Under the pieces are notes generated by a model. It did no database searches. It was given only the letters and a program-made list of their open reading frames with translations, and was not told the DNA's origin. Made by a program: the position numbers and the translations under genes. Positions 44,509-57,300 of a stretch of 64,000 bases of DNA are shown here, in pieces; the first letter of the stretch is position 1, and each line of letters starts with the position of its first letter. This DNA comes from Sarocladium kiliense (Eukaryota; Ascomycota; Sordariomycetes; Hypocreales; Sarocladiaceae), in assembly GCA_030734395.1 (NCBI GenBank), contig JAUZTG010000029.1, forward strand, positions 6,634,001 through 6,698,000, written 5' to 3'.

Positions 44509-46545
44509 TCAAGCCGACGTCCCTCGTGACACTGCATCGAGCTCTGCGCCGTACGCCTCATCCACATCCTGGAGAAACTTTTGCCACAGCTTCTCCCACT
44601 CCCTCCTCACGGTCTTGTACTCTTGTTGGCTCAGACATGCGTGTTCCAAGCTCCAGAGGATGAGTTGCTTCCAGCCGTAAATTCCCATGGTCTCTTTCCC
44701 AACCATGACTTGGTAAAAGTCATGAGATAGCGTAGATCTAGGGACAAGTATTAGTGAAGAGTTGCGTCAAAGCAGAGCAAGGACCTTACTGGAATATTGT
44801 TCCGTTGTCGGAGTTCACCGTGCAGTGCACATTATTTGCCAGCAACGGATACATCGCATGCCCACCTATTCTCGGCGTGAGACCCAGTATCTCATTGGAG
44901 ATAGGACAGACTTCGACGCAAACACCCCGAGCCTTCATCTGCTCCATGACATACGGGTGCTGCTTCAATGCAAACCCATGCCCGATGCGCTTCGAGTTCA
45001 AAAGTAACGCGTCGACAAGGTTATGATCCGTTTCTGTCCCGATGTCGAGCGTCTCGCCACAGTGGAACAGGAAGGGGATATCATGGCCAGCTTCGTCACA
45101 CTTCTTCCTGAAGCGGAGAAATTCGGGAACGAAGTCGCGTATTGGTCGACCTTTGGCTTCTTCGCCAACAAGATCAAAACCTAGAGGGTATCAGTATACG
45201 TGTGCAGCAGAACAGGGAAGACCAGACCTACCAGCAATCCACTTCGGCCAACGCTCTTTGAATCTCAAGCACTCCTCTAAAGCTACCTCCACTGATGACG
45301 GTTCAAATGACCTCGGGGTACAATAGATGACTTTCAGGCCGCCAAAGAAGCGTCCCTCACGTGCTACCTGGGCCTGAAACTTCTCCACCTCATCTATGAT
45401 GATTCCCATGATCCCCCAGTTGTCGATAGGACCGGTGCCATCATCGTGGTACAACTGATTACTGGTCATGAAGTTTGGCCGGATTTCGGCATACTGGATG
45501 TTGTCGTTGAGGAAATCTTCCAGACACAGCCGCGTGTATTTTCGATAAGCCGTTTCGTAGTTGAAAAGCCCCTTCATCATGCGTGTACGCCCATTAAACT
45601 TTTCCCATGCCCTGTTGACAACTTGTTAGGACATTGATTATTCAGAATGAATATGAGATGACGAGATACGTACCCTGAGGCTGTCTGGAGGTAATTGTGA
45701 GCTTCAGACTCCTCAAACACGATCTTACTCTCTAACCACGCATCCGCTGACTGGCCACTAAACTGCGCCGGAAACTGCTCCAGGAAGTCCCGAAACCTCA
45801 TCGTCCTCCCTCGTACATAGTCGGCTTGAAAGAGATTCCCTGGCGTCTCCTTATCGCGCTTCAACATCGAGAACTGGATCTCGCAATCTCGCAGATTTTC
45901 TCTATCCACCAAGGGGAGTGTACTGGTGATGAACATGCGATCCATGCCCTTGGCTATGTCTAGCAGCACGTTGGGACGCAAACACGAGTTGAAGTGTATG
46001 TGTAGGTGGCCGCCTTTCGGCATTTGTCGAGCCACCTTGAAGAGTTGAGTTGAGTGTATCAGATCCACGTTTGACAGGAAATGGTCGCCTGCAAAACGGG
46101 GATGTCTCTGTCCGTGGACATCCCTCCTCGTCTCCGCACGGCTGTAGATCTCCTCGGTGTCTTGCCGCTTCAGATGTCTGATAATGGAGTCAACCCGGCG
46201 TTCCAATGCTGAAGCCTCCATACGACATTTGTGATCGAAATCCAGGGTCTGTTCCAACTTCAGCAACCTCTCTCGCGACGCAAAGTATTCTTCTGCACCA
46301 CCAAAGGCATGCTGCTCGCCTGGGGGGTTCTTGAGGGTCTGCCATGACCCAATACCCGCTCTCGGATCTATACTGAGCATATTCGCTTCATGAGCATCAA
46401 CGAGCCTCCTCGCTGCTGCGACATCTCTTGCAGTGTGGGACAACCCATCTTGTACTTCATGATTGCGCTCAGTCATAGTGTGTGAAGGTGCCTTCTCGGA
46501 GTCGTCATGTTCCTGCGAGAGGGAACGAGAGCACATGCCGCCCAT
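44509..46545 (-). CDS. Adenosine deaminase-related protein (ADGF/CECR1 type)
   Basis: Four exons (45674-46545, 45232-45611, 44790-45180, 44509-44737) join in phase to 623 aa. The TIM-barrel metallo-deaminase motifs are visible: HLHIHF after MPKGG (two metal His), FHCGET, KRIGHGFAL (catalytic His region), CPISNEILGL and VNSDNGTIFQSTLSHDFYQV. The last motif has Asp-Asn where classical adenosine deaminases have Asp-Asp, as I recall for some fungal ADGF relatives. The reaction would be adenosine to inosine; the substrate is inferred. The N-terminus is not a convincing signal peptide, although ADGFs are often secreted. The start may be at 46545 or at a second ATG 23 codons on. The gene converges with SRP40. 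Confidence 0.9.
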
Positions 46546-48032
46546 GAACGCAGGATGTAAATGTTGTCTTCCTTAGGCTTTGCTCTCGTTTTCAAAGGGG
46601 GTGAGTGGCTGCCCAGTCGACAAGCCACGGCGCAGTAGTTGTTCGCCCCAGCTTTGACACTGATTGAGAGGTGAATGCGCACTGGAGCTGCGAGGGAGAG
46701 GAAGTCCAGAGATGACCAACAGCCCCGAATAGAACAACAGCAATATAAGAAACAAAGGCGATGAGGATCGAGCGTAACCGTTGGCACGGGCCCAATGCTG
46801 CCTATGTCTCTCCGCCGGAAGTGGTAGTCAATCACGCGCAGGACCTTGATGAGCGCTAAGAACGAGGCTTGGAGCCCGATGTGCTGGGCCTTTTGTGTCG
46901 TGTAAATCCACAAAAGGTGCAAGTCGCCCTTTGGTCGGTGACTCTTGTCGGCAGCAAGCCGCTTAAATGTATCGGTGGCAGTGTGCGAGTGAGCCTGCGA
47001 TAGCGAGAAGCGAGGCTGTACCTGTCAGCTAAGCAACAACAGTGGATGCCGCCGTGTGAGCAATGTCATGGTTCAAGCTTCTACTTCGGAAAGTTACTGG
47101 CGGCGACGGGCCATCTAGAAGTGGTGCAGAGACAATGACACCATTCGCAGCGATGAGCAAGGGCGTTGATTTGGTGTATCTGCCTCAGAGTGAAGCCAGG
47201 CATTGGCATCAGATGGATGAATGGTCGCTTGTGATGGTGGTGCTCAGCCTCCCGGTTCCGGTGGGTAGCGTAGGAGGGGCGTGTGGCGTGTGGGTGGGTG
47301 GATGGTGTGTGCAGGCAGCCTTCCCATTGTACTGTATGTACAACCGACAAGCAGTGCCACTCACTAGACTACCAACCACCCCAAGACAAATCAGACCAGC
47401 TACCCTGTACAGCAGGGCGAGGATGGGCGTTTCGCAGGGCAGACAGACACACCACAACCATCTTGCATCACGGACCAACCATCTTGTACAAACTGGGTCC
47501 CCCGGACGATTGGCGGCCTGCCCCTGTGTCTCCCCCATCAAATGAGCCAAGCTACTAATCCCCGGATGGATCCAAATTACACTTTCTCGACTAGCCTCAT
47601 ACCGACTGGGCGGCCAACGTCAATCCCAGTGGTTGGTTCCATAGTTTCTCCAGTATGTATTCACTCACTCTGCCCTTTCGCCTGTCAGTCAGTCGTTGTT
47701 GACATTGCGGCGTAGTCAAATTGCTTCCAAAAACTGCACTTTCTGATGCTTGCTTTACACGCTGATCTGATAACTGATCCCATGCCGCCCGACGTTAGAT
47801 CCATCCTTGTCTAAACCTTCGTCCAGTCCAGACCATGCGTTGTATACAGCCTGTTGTCCATTTCGCTCGTATTCCAGCACTTCAATCCTTTCGACTCCAT
47901 CATCGACTGTGGCAGCAGAGCCACAGCTTCTACATGCATCATCGCTTAAGCATGCCGTGCCATCTAGCGTCATCACCACAACCTGTCACCGCCGTACGGT
48001 CCTTGGCTCAACCCCTACCCACTCTCTCAAGC
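46546..48032. other. Gene-free stretch between the deaminase and BLM10
   Basis: About 1.5 kb. It contains the promoter of the deaminase gene and the 3' end of BLM10. A 160-codon frame on the plus strand (47063-47545) and a 149-codon frame on the minus strand (46473-46922) show no motif and I do not call them genes. Confidence 0.5.
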
Positions 48033-51000
48033 TTAGGCAAAGTAGCTCTTCCAGAGTACTCCTTCAAGATCCTCAAGCTGCTCTGATGTGAAGTACTGCA
48101 CTACGTGTTAATAAAAGACGAAAAGATGACATGGGTCGTCGGTACCACATACCTTTTGATCCACATTCCAGCTGTCCTGCCTGGTCTTCTTGAACTCGCT
48201 GAGGATACTCTTCGTCGCCTTGCCCACTACCCCTGGATCTCCTGCCGCCCGTCTAGCCAGCGTGGCAAGCACCTCTGGCATCCACTCGGGCGGCGGCGTT
48301 GCATAAGGGAAGGCCTCCACCAGCGCACCCAGTCCCAGCACAGCCGCATGTCGCTTTGCAATCTGGCGATGGATGTCGACCGGAGTTTCTGTGCCCGGCA
48401 GCTTACCCTTGCGCTTGGGCATCGGGTTGGCCTTGAGCTCATCCTCGAACCGCGTCTTTAGCACATGAATCATGGGGTCACGAATACGACGAGGAGAACA
48501 CCGAATCATGCCAGCTAGGGTTGAAGAGGCGCATGTGCGAACCTCAAGCTGGGTGTCGCCAAGCATATCTGACACAGCGCCAAAGAGTGCCTCTCGCTGG
48601 GCACGCCGAGTTAGGAAGATGCGACGGAAGTAGACAACCTGCATATTCACGAGCGCTCGCAGGCGTTGGTGCCAGCTTGTAGCAGACTTGCCAATCCGGA
48701 TCAGACCCTCAATGAAGTCTGCATCCTCACCCTCCCGGAATGGGACATTGGGCAGGTGGCGGTACACGTGATATGCAATGCGCATCAGTTCTGGGTCCTC
48801 CTTGACGTCCATCATGTGCAGGAGCTGCTCCATGAATGGGCTGGAGAAGAATGGCACAAGCTGGATACACTCATGAGAGGAAAGGGTGCAGTCAAGCCAC
48901 ATGAGTACTGTCTTTGAACCTGATGTGTATGGCGAAGGGGTTTGTTGGCCAGGCTCGCGCTCATGGCGCCACTGCTCCAGTCTGGCAAACACATCCCGAA
49001 TCGTAGATGTGAATTCCTCAGTGGGTTGGTATGGTCGGATGCCAATAGAGGAGGCCTCCTTGTTGGCCTCCAGTAGCTTGGTTACATTCTCAAACGACTC
49101 ATGGTACCGGGTTTTATAGATGACTGAGATGACCCGTCCGATAGCCTCGCGGACTGCTTTGTACGGGTGATCGAGATGCGCAAGGAAGTCTTGAAGAATG
49201 GGTTGCTCTTTTCTGAAATGCCAGCCTCCATCCGCGATGATGAACTCGAGCAGTTGGACCTTGGATGACTCCTTGAAGGCAGCATTCGAGTTCATGTCTA
49301 GTCGGAATTTGCCGAGAGCGTCGATGATCTCGTGTGAGCGTCGTGGATCCTTGGAATCGAGGATGAGGTGAAGAGCGGTAAGCCAATATGACAGATTATC
49401 AGGCGTCAGGCCATCGGCGAAAACCTTCAACATCATCGGAGCTGCAAACTCCCACACCTTGTTCCTTATCTCTGGTGGATCGTCACTTGAGCCAGCGAGC
49501 AGCGCGCCGAGAATCTCCGACGTAGCGCGGTGCTGATGTTTGTCACTCCCATCATCGTATACAACCTTCACCAGGTCCTTGATATCATCAAGGGTTACTG
49601 CTGTTTTGCCATAGTGCATAAGATCAAACACATGCATAAGCAGGTACACATTGCTCATGCGGAACCTGTCAGTGGAGGAATCCCGTGGTTCCTGCTTGAG
49701 GTAGTCAAAGCACTGTGAGAACCAATCCTTGTTCAAGATCTGGCCAATCTGCTCACGAAGCGCAGTCTCCTTCTCGTCGTATGCTGCAAAAGGCAGAGGT
49801 TTCGCCCGGAAAGCTGTGAAACTCTTCCCCCACACGAGCCACCCAGGATGATCAGAGTCCACCATGTACTCTGCATTTTCGGGTGTCTTGAATGCGTCCA
49901 GGTACGCTTTCGTGAACTGCGCATCACCCGTGCCAACGGGAATCTCAACATGATTCCTGTCACCAATCTCCTTCTCGAGGAGATAGTTGCGGTAGTCGTG
50001 GCCATAGCATGCTCGCATGTCGATGGCAGAGAAGATGGAAGTGAACGCCGTCAAATAATAGCTCCTTAGGCCCGGATGAGGGTCATTTGTTCCCTGCGCG
50101 ACCAAGTCCACGAACTCTGGCGGTGCAATAGTATCGAAGCGCAGGCACAGATTCGTCGCAAAGATGGCACATCGGGTTGCGATCTTCCAATGAGCACCTT
50201 TGGCCTGCTTCGTCAACTCCAGACCGAGCTTAGCCTTGGAGCTCTCAACCTTCTCTCGGCGTTGTAAGATGAAGTCGTGGCGCTTGTCAATGCTTGCAGT
50301 AACGTCCTCGAGAGGTCGGATGGTGTCGATCACCTCGTTGTCGACGATGATAATCCGTTCGAATGCCTTGCCGAACTCGATCAGGTTGTACAAAGCTCCA
50401 GATCCCAGGTTCTGAATGGAAGGCTTATCGACGCCAGCAGTCTCAATGAACATTCGCATCGCATCAGGTGCAAATCTCCAGTCCTTGAGCAGAGTCCGAA
50501 GCAGGGAGGTGTACAGAAGGGTGTACAACCCGCCTTTGATACGATCATGGTCTGTCGCGTCCAGCGCAGAGCGAAGACCTGCTAGAATCACCGGAATGAC
50601 CAACGGTTTGCCACCCACAAGCGCTTTCAAGGAGGAGTCTTGTGAGCTTTGCGCCACTCGTCGAACATCCGCATAGAGAGAGAGACAGGACTGTGCGAGG
50701 TCCAGGAGCAAACGCTTATCCAGGTCGCTCTTTTGTCTTGCAGACGCATTGTGCTTCTGTCTCAGTAGTAAGTAGGCTTCAGCCCGTCTGACCAGCAACG
50801 GACGGGGATACATCTTTCTGAGGCCCTTGATTTTGAAAGCGGCAATATCAGCCTTGTACAACCGAACATGCCTCTCGAGGGGATGAGCTGAACGCTCGAT
50901 ACCCACGTCAGTGATCCATGTCCTGTATGCGGAGTATAAGGCTGTGAAGCAGCTGACGTCGTCCTCTTGGTTCTTATTCAAGAATGCATGGGTTCTTGAT

Positions 51001-54000
51001 AGGAGCTCACCGAGCTGATCTCGAAGATCATGGATGCGCTCGTACACTGGATCTCCTGGTTGCAGCATGTAGCCATCCCGGTAGCGGAACTGCGGCCGAA
51101 GCTCCTCATCATCTGCTTCGGCCAGAGGATCATCGTCGAGCAACATGGCATCCTCATCTTCAATGTCTCCTGGGACGTTGTGGGCATTGCCGTTCACCTC
51201 TCCGGAGGCACGCTTTGGGTCAAACATAGTAGCCATGCCGGCCACAGTGAGGCGGATCTGCTGCATCAATCTAGACACCTCATCTGACCACTCTTTGTTC
51301 TTTCCCTTTCGGCTGACTGGCGGATTATCGCTCATGAGAAGCTCAAGCTGCTGAGCAGCAGATTTTGTCTGAGATGCAAAGAGCTCGACGGCGAAGTCAA
51401 CTTCTGGCGGCGAAGGCTGATGCCATCGAATTGTGAGCTCGGTCGGAGAAGTGGTTTTGCCCCAGTCCTCGATGCTGATTCCTCGGGACATGATATCAGG
51501 CTCGTAAAGAGCATGATCAATCGAGTACGTATGCGTCAAGTTGAGCAAGAGATGATGGATGAAGTTTGACACCAGAATCGTTGGAAGACCTCTACACTTC
51601 TCCTGCATGTATTGCGCAATGTCGAGAAGCTCATCCTTGTATACGAGGACTTCCTTACCAACATGCACCACAGCCATTGCCAGCATGCTGAGGTGCCACA
51701 CGAGCGCGCGGTCTCGCGGTAAATAGTCTGTGCCAGTCGTGCGATCAGAAGCAGCATTGTTCTGCTCAATCTCGTTTCGAATGTTGACGACGAGCATGGG
51801 GATGAAGACCTTCAAAGTCTTTTGCGGGTTGACCTTGCACAGAGCATTGAGAATCCATGCCATTGCGTCTCGTGCCTGATGAACGACGTGACCGGCGACA
51901 AACGTAGCGAGTTTATCCACGGCAACATCGAAAAGCTCTGGCGAAAGAGAGGCAAACAGAGGAGAGAGAGCAGCTGGAAGCGCGTTGATGACGTTGTCCT
52001 CTGGTGTCCCGCCGCGCACTTGGTTGGCATCGGGCAGATTCTCCAAAAGGGTGAACACTTTACCCAGCAGTGTGATGATGAACTCGCCAAAGCCCGTAGT
52101 TGAGGAGCGCAAGATGTTGGCCTCATCCTCATCACTGAGCTCCTCCTTGTAATTGATCTGGATGTTCTGACCCTCGCGCTCCATGCGCTCCATCTCACCC
52201 TGCACCCATTGCATGGCTAGCGAAGTGTCATGAATGTGGGACTCTTCAGTTGCCAACGAGACCATAGGGATGCTGTACGCCACACTTTGGATAAAATTCA
52301 AGGTGTATTGCGTTTTGTTCAGATCATTGGCATCGATACCTGGCAATGCAAGTGCGAGGAGAGCAGTGATGTGGCAACGATAACCCTTGTGCTTCGACAT
52401 CACATTGGCAATCATCTGCAGTCCATTCAGGCTGGACGTTGTTCTATGCACTTCCACCAAGCCCTGGAGACTTGGATAGAACTGCTGGAGAGCGCCAGGT
52501 AGAATAATATCAGGCTCAAGGTACGCCAGACCCTGCAGAGCATTATAGTAGTATTGAGATACCCGTGTGCTCTTGGAGAAAAGTCCCATGAAGGTGACGT
52601 CTTTTAATGAGCGAACGAAGCGAGCTTTGAGGGCGTCGTTGATCTTGCGGTCTGCAGGCATCCCAAGCTCACCACTTTGCTCGCGGTTCCAACGCGAGAC
52701 GAATGCATCGGTGAGGAAGAGGGTCAATTGTCCCAACATAGTCGTCCAGGAGCCCTGGTTCGAGGGATGGAAGAATGTGTCGATTGACTCCATCAACCCC
52801 TCAAGGCCAGAGAGAACTGAGTCTTCTTGTTCCAAGCACTTTGGTGAGAGAGAGCTGACCACCCATCTCGCAATCATGTATGCCACGGGATGCTTCTTTT
52901 TGTCCTTCTCGAGGTAGGCACCAGCCCCTGACAGGTAGTCTAAAGGTGTGTAGGGGGAGTTGGCCTGGCCGACTGGGATCTGGGTTAACCTCAGGGCAGC
53001 TGTGAAGATAAGATCCGACTGATCCTTGGTGAAGATGCCAAACTCATCAAAAGGAACATGCTCGCAGCTCATATGATCCCTAGCCAAGCGGGAGAAGAGG
53101 TCAATGGCGAGAATATCGAAGGCCTTTGACCGGTTGAGAATCGACCACAGATGGAAGATCGTAGGGAGGAAGTGACTAGGCTGAGACTCGGTATCTTCTT
53201 TTGGAGAAGGATGGCTGGGCAGTAGGGTGTTGATGACACCAAGAACGACGAAGGCATTCGGCAGTTCGTTAACGCTGAAGAATGGTAGAAACTCGTCTAG
53301 CATCTCCCGTCGGTCCCGTGGATCGAAGTATGTATGGGCATGGGTGCAAAGCTTGAGAAGCTGTCGAGCGGAACGTCGTCTGTTCGATTGATGCGCAGGA
53401 ACCTCTGAAGGCAGGACCCAGCCCTTGATCTCGTTCCATAGTGGTCGCCAATCGAGCGTGAGATCTTCCCCGGGTTTCAGGTAGTGGTTTTTCCTGCGTG
53501 AAGACAGAAGTTAGTCGCGCTCAACATGCATGTACGGAGCCGGAGTACATACCGTGTGAGTGTGAGCACCATACGGAGGAAGCGGTCCGATGCCGTAGCA
53601 TCCAGACCAGGAGCCAACGCAAGAGAGTAGTAAAGCTTGGCCAGCTTCGCCCTCAACTCCCTCGTGATCTCGAACTTGAGGTTCAGCCATCCCTGAAGCT
53701 CCCTCGTCCAGTGCAGAGCACCGGGAGAGAAGTCCTCGGCCCTGATGGCAATGTAGAGCTGCTTGAGGATACCCTTAAGCGCCTCGTCGCGCTCAGCATC
53801 AGCCTCGACCGGGAATGGCAGCTGCTGGAAATAAGCGAATGTTCGGGGACGGTATCGTTTCTTATCATCTTCGTCGGACTTGGAGAAAGGCACGCCGGGG
53901 GAGGTGGCTCGCGAAATCGGCTCGTAGGAGGAGAAGCTGGAGAGGAGGTGGGCGGCTGAGGCTGCGGAGAGCGAGGCGCCTGGGCCATCATGGGGAGGGC

Positions 54001-54016
54001 CGGCGTTCTCATCCAT
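48033..54016 (-). CDS. BLM10: Proteasome activator Blm10 / PA200
   Basis: Very large HEAT-repeat protein that caps the 20S proteasome. Three exons (53553-54016, 48153-53493, 48033-48095) join in phase to 1,955 aa, close to the usual family size. Early sequence reads RYRPRTFAYFQQLPFPVE and HYLKPGEDLTLDWRPLW, both typical of Blm10. The last exon encodes just 20 residues, YFTSEQLEDLEGVLWKSYFA, and ends in Tyr-Phe-Ala, the variant HbYX tail that inserts between proteasome alpha subunits. Without removing the 57-bp intron at 48096-48152 the tail would be lost and replaced by 13 unrelated residues. Intron 1 is 53494-53552. Blm10 is nuclear and cytoplasmic in yeast and helps 20S maturation and degradation of some proteins. 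Confidence 0.96.
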
Positions 54017-55006
54017 TGCGACAGCTCAGTTGGTCGATGACCGGGAGAGAAGCAGTCGGGAGCGTGAGCGCCTGAAGAGCACTAGAGAATGGATTCGTAT
54101 CCTCGTAACTGCTCATGGGAGGAAGCGCTGGGCCGTCGGTGGTTGGTCGTTACTAGTGGCAGCGAGCCTCGACAGCCAGTGCACGAGGGTTAAGGTACGG
54201 CAACGAATAGGCAGGGCTGGAGGTGAAGGAAAACAAAGAGGGGTCAGATGAATGCACCGAGGGGAAAGCGGTGGCACAGGACGTGCTCTATATTGGCTGC
54301 GAGGGGATATGCGGTGGTCGGTCTCGGGGAAGAAGACGAGGCGCAGGTTGAATGGGAGACGCTGATGATGATGCCAGCGGTCGCAGCCTGGTCTGTAGCG
54401 TCGAGTCTGGCAGCGGTGCACTGAGTCGACTGGCTCAACGCTGCTGTCGAGCTTAGGTGGTAGCAGCTGCGGCGTGACTACTTGCAAGTGACCCAGAAAT
54501 TAAAGGGACAGTGTGTCAGAGCACAAGTACCTCACGGGTAACCTCTGCTTAGGTCCAACCCAACCCACGCGAGACAGTGGGTCCGTGCGGCTCTCCTCAC
54601 GGCTCATCGGTCATCAATCCTCCGAGATGCATCATTACTGCTTCTTGATACTTTGAGGTTGATCAAAGTAAGTTGGGTGTGCTAGCGAATGGCAGTGCTG
54701 CACCTGGCCCACGCGCTTTGGCTTCCGGCCGAGCCCTTTCTAGATTGCAGGTCTGGGGAAACGTCGATCATTCACTGCTACTCAACGGCGATGGGACACA
54801 CTCCTGGGTCAGTTCTCACTGTAGAAAATGACAACTGAGTCCTGGCAACGGCACAGATGTGACACAAGGAGCTGGGTGGGAAAGAAAGATCTCCAGTTGG
54901 TCAAAGATGGCTTGTATTGAGTACAATGCCTTGTGGCATTTCTTCTGCATAATCCCTTGCAATATTACCAGAGCATATATATGCTCATGTGCCTTTAGAG
55001 CGCCCA
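54017..55006. other. BLM10 upstream region
   Basis: About 990 bp between BLM10 and the next minus-strand gene. It should hold the BLM10 promoter and the 3' end of the neighbour. Open frames here are short and without motif. Confidence 0.5.
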
Positions 55007-56506
55007 TCAGCCTACGCGAGAGCCTTTGCTACCCGGGTGAAGTATCCTATGCGCCCATGCTCGCATCTTGCTGCGATGAGGGTGCTTCTCAACCTGCTCT
55101 TCTTTCGCCTGTACACTGCCAGTCGATGACGGCGACGCTGCTCTCGCTGCGGCTCGCCTGCGCTCCATAAACGCTGCTCCAGTCGATGCGCTCCTCTTGC
55201 CTTGAAATGCGCTACAAGGTGATCTGTTCTCTGCCACAGATACTCTTGAAAAGCTCTCCCGGATTGGCGATGTTGGAAGGCTAGGCCGTGGTGTGCTCGC
55301 GTGGTCGTCACTGACCCTGCGCGAGACTGTCGTTGCTCTGGATTTGCATGGTCGAGTCGAATTTGGCAAGGTTCCTGGCCATCCCTCCTCGCAGAAGCCG
55401 ACCCATATAGCAGTCACAGTCATTAAGCGTTTTTGGTCGTCTGGCACATCCGTCGTCTGTTTAGGCGCAGAGCTCGGGAGAGAGCCATCGCCTGCGTAGC
55501 TAGCAGGCCGAGGACCGTGTAGTCGGGAGTAAGATGATGTGTAAGTCTCGAAGACGTCGAGGCTGTTTGGTTTGAGAGAGCCAAGGAAGGGATGCTTCCT
55601 CACCAGAGGATCCATGGTGCAGAAGCTGAATTGTGGTGACGCTATGGGCGACACAGGCTGACGCTTGACCCATCGCACAACAGCTGGGCTCCCTTGGTCG
55701 GTAATATGACAAAACTCGTAGCCACCGTTGGGTCTGCGGCTTGCACACCAAATGGATCCATCCTCCATGACGATCTCTGCAGAGCCATCCTCAGCGGCTC
55801 CGCGAGGCGTCATGACGGCCAGGATCTCCTTCTCCTTGGAGATATCGTCTCCTGTTTTCTCTTTGCCGTACCACGAAGCAAGCTTGTCATAATCGCTTCG
55901 CATGACGAGGATATCTTCGCTGTTGAGCCTGGATCCGGCGACGTCCCTGGCCGGCACTACTTCAATGGAGGGAAGAGGACGGCCATGACGTTCGCGTCGC
56001 AGCTGGAGGAGGATTCGAGGCTGTGACTTTTTATGTCTAGTGTGCGAGCCGGGGACCGGTCGGGCAAAGTGGAAGCGAGTTTTGGAGCGTCTCGTCGTGC
56101 TACACTGAGAAGAGCTGCAGGTGGTATCGCAGCTTGGCTCTGGCTCGTTGTCTTGGTCGATGTAGAGTGGGAAGGCATCGCCATCGACGCTCGTGCGTAG
56201 GCTGGAAGGGTCACTCTCCTCCTCTTGAACATCTTGAAACCTGGTGGGAAGATAATTCTTGATGAAGTAGTCGGATGATGGGCGTTCCCATAGTGATTTG
56301 GGAGAGGGAAGGAATGACGAGATGTACGACATGCCAGGCAGTAGTTGAGAAACCGGACGAGCTGCCGGTTGGGAGCCCATATCAGGCCGAGTGTCCTTTT
56401 CGGAGGGAAGGAGGATCGTTTGAAATTGATGCTGTTGTTTTGGCGCTTGTTGGTGGGCTGAGTATTCGTGGCCGTGGAGGCCAGCTCCGGCGTGAAGGAG
56501 CATCAC
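55007..56506 (-). CDS. Uncharacterised protein, 457-499 aa
   Basis: Long intron-free frame I do not recognise. From 56506 it gives 499 aa; the ATG at 56380 (MGSQPAARPVSQLLPGMSYI) gives 457 aa and is the more likely start because the first 42 residues look like translated leader. Visible parts are a Ser/Pro-rich N-terminus, a more ordered middle (SEDILVMRSDYDKLASWYGK, EIVMEDGSIWCASRRPNGGY, EFCHITDQGSPAVVRWVKRQ, LTVTAIWVGFCEEGW-like), and a basic, Ser-rich C-terminus ending HPHRSKMRAWAHRILHPGSK. No signal peptide or membrane segment is seen. The ordered middle argues for a real conserved gene. It is followed upstream by a long gene-free region with microsatellites. Confidence 0.75.
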   Translation of the reverse strand: MMLLHAGAGLHGHEYSAHQQAPKQQHQFQTILLPSEKDTRPDMGSQPAARPVSQLLPGMSYISSFLPSPKSLWERPSSDYFIKNYLPTRFQDVQEEESDPSSLRTSVDGDAFPLYIDQDNEPEPSCDTTCSSSQCSTTRRSKTRFHFARPVPGSHTRHKKSQPRILLQLRRERHGRPLPSIEVVPARDVAGSRLNSEDILVMRSDYDKLASWYGKEKTGDDISKEKEILAVMTPRGAAEDGSAEIVMEDGSIWCASRRPNGGYEFCHITDQGSPAVVRWVKRQPVSPIASPQFSFCTMDPLVRKHPFLGSLKPNSLDVFETYTSSYSRLHGPRPASYAGDGSLPSSAPKQTTDVPDDQKRLMTVTAIWVGFCEEGWPGTLPNSTRPCKSRATTVSRRVSDDHASTPRPSLPTSPIRESFSRVSVAENRSPCSAFQGKRSASTGAAFMERRRAAARAASPSSTGSVQAKEEQVEKHPHRSKMRAWAHRILHPGSKGSRVG

Positions 56507-57260
56507 GGACGTGGAAAGAAAGCAATCTTGTGGTGTTGCCGAGAGAAAGGTAGCAGCAGGTGAATAAGCATGTCAAAGTAGAGGAGGCCGTGGAACAGTC
56601 GTGAAAGAAAGGAGAGAGAGGTTCGAGGAATTGTACCAGTCTGGCTGAGTAAAAGTATCAGATAGCAAGGATGAGGAAGATGGGGCTGTGCGAAGACGGT
56701 ATGACACCCCAGAAGGGTATCTTGAGTTGGTAAACGAATGCAGCAATGTGCTTGATTAGAGTGAGTTTGGTTTGGATCGAGGCAGGCGTAGATTAGCTTT
56801 CGAGTGATAGGCTCTGCCTTCGTATAGTTCAGTTCGCCAGCGAGAATGCCGTGGCCCTGCGCTTCGAGAAAGATGATGCCGTCCAGCAAATTGAGACTGC
56901 CAGAGCCACTTCAGATCGAATCCGAGACTCGGTAACAGCCCAAGGCGCGACGGAATGCGGATCAACGAATGTCGGCAGTGGTGTCTCCCAAGGTCTCAGC
57001 CAGCGCGTAGGCGTGTAGAACGCGCTGAATGAACCCACAAGAGCCTTTACAGGTCGGGAGGAACCCATGAAAGAAGCATAATGCCGAGTCTAGAGATGGA
57101 AAGGCTGCTGTTGGTAAAAGATGGTACCTTGGCTGTGGTAAAGGAAGAGAGTCGTCGAGTGAGGCTGAAGGATGCAGCGAAAGGAGGAGAGGAGGTGGTA
57201 AGCGACGGATGACAAAAGACGAAGAAGGCAAGGTTCGCAGTCGATGGAAGTAGTATGGAA

Positions 57261-57263
<3 letters not shown>

Positions 57264-57300
<37 letters not shown>

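Noticed and set aside
31730..46545. A co-regulated gene cluster in the right arm
   Set aside because: The genes serve unrelated housekeeping roles, alternate in strand and lack any cluster-type enzyme, transporter or regulator.
46473..46922. 149-codon frame upstream of the deaminase start on the same strand
   Set aside because: Could be part of a leader but shows no signal peptide continuous with the deaminase and no family sequence.
47063..47545. 160-codon open frame on the plus strand
   Set aside because: No motif; low-complexity GGTG-rich part; no evidence of splicing or conservation. Left as intergenic.
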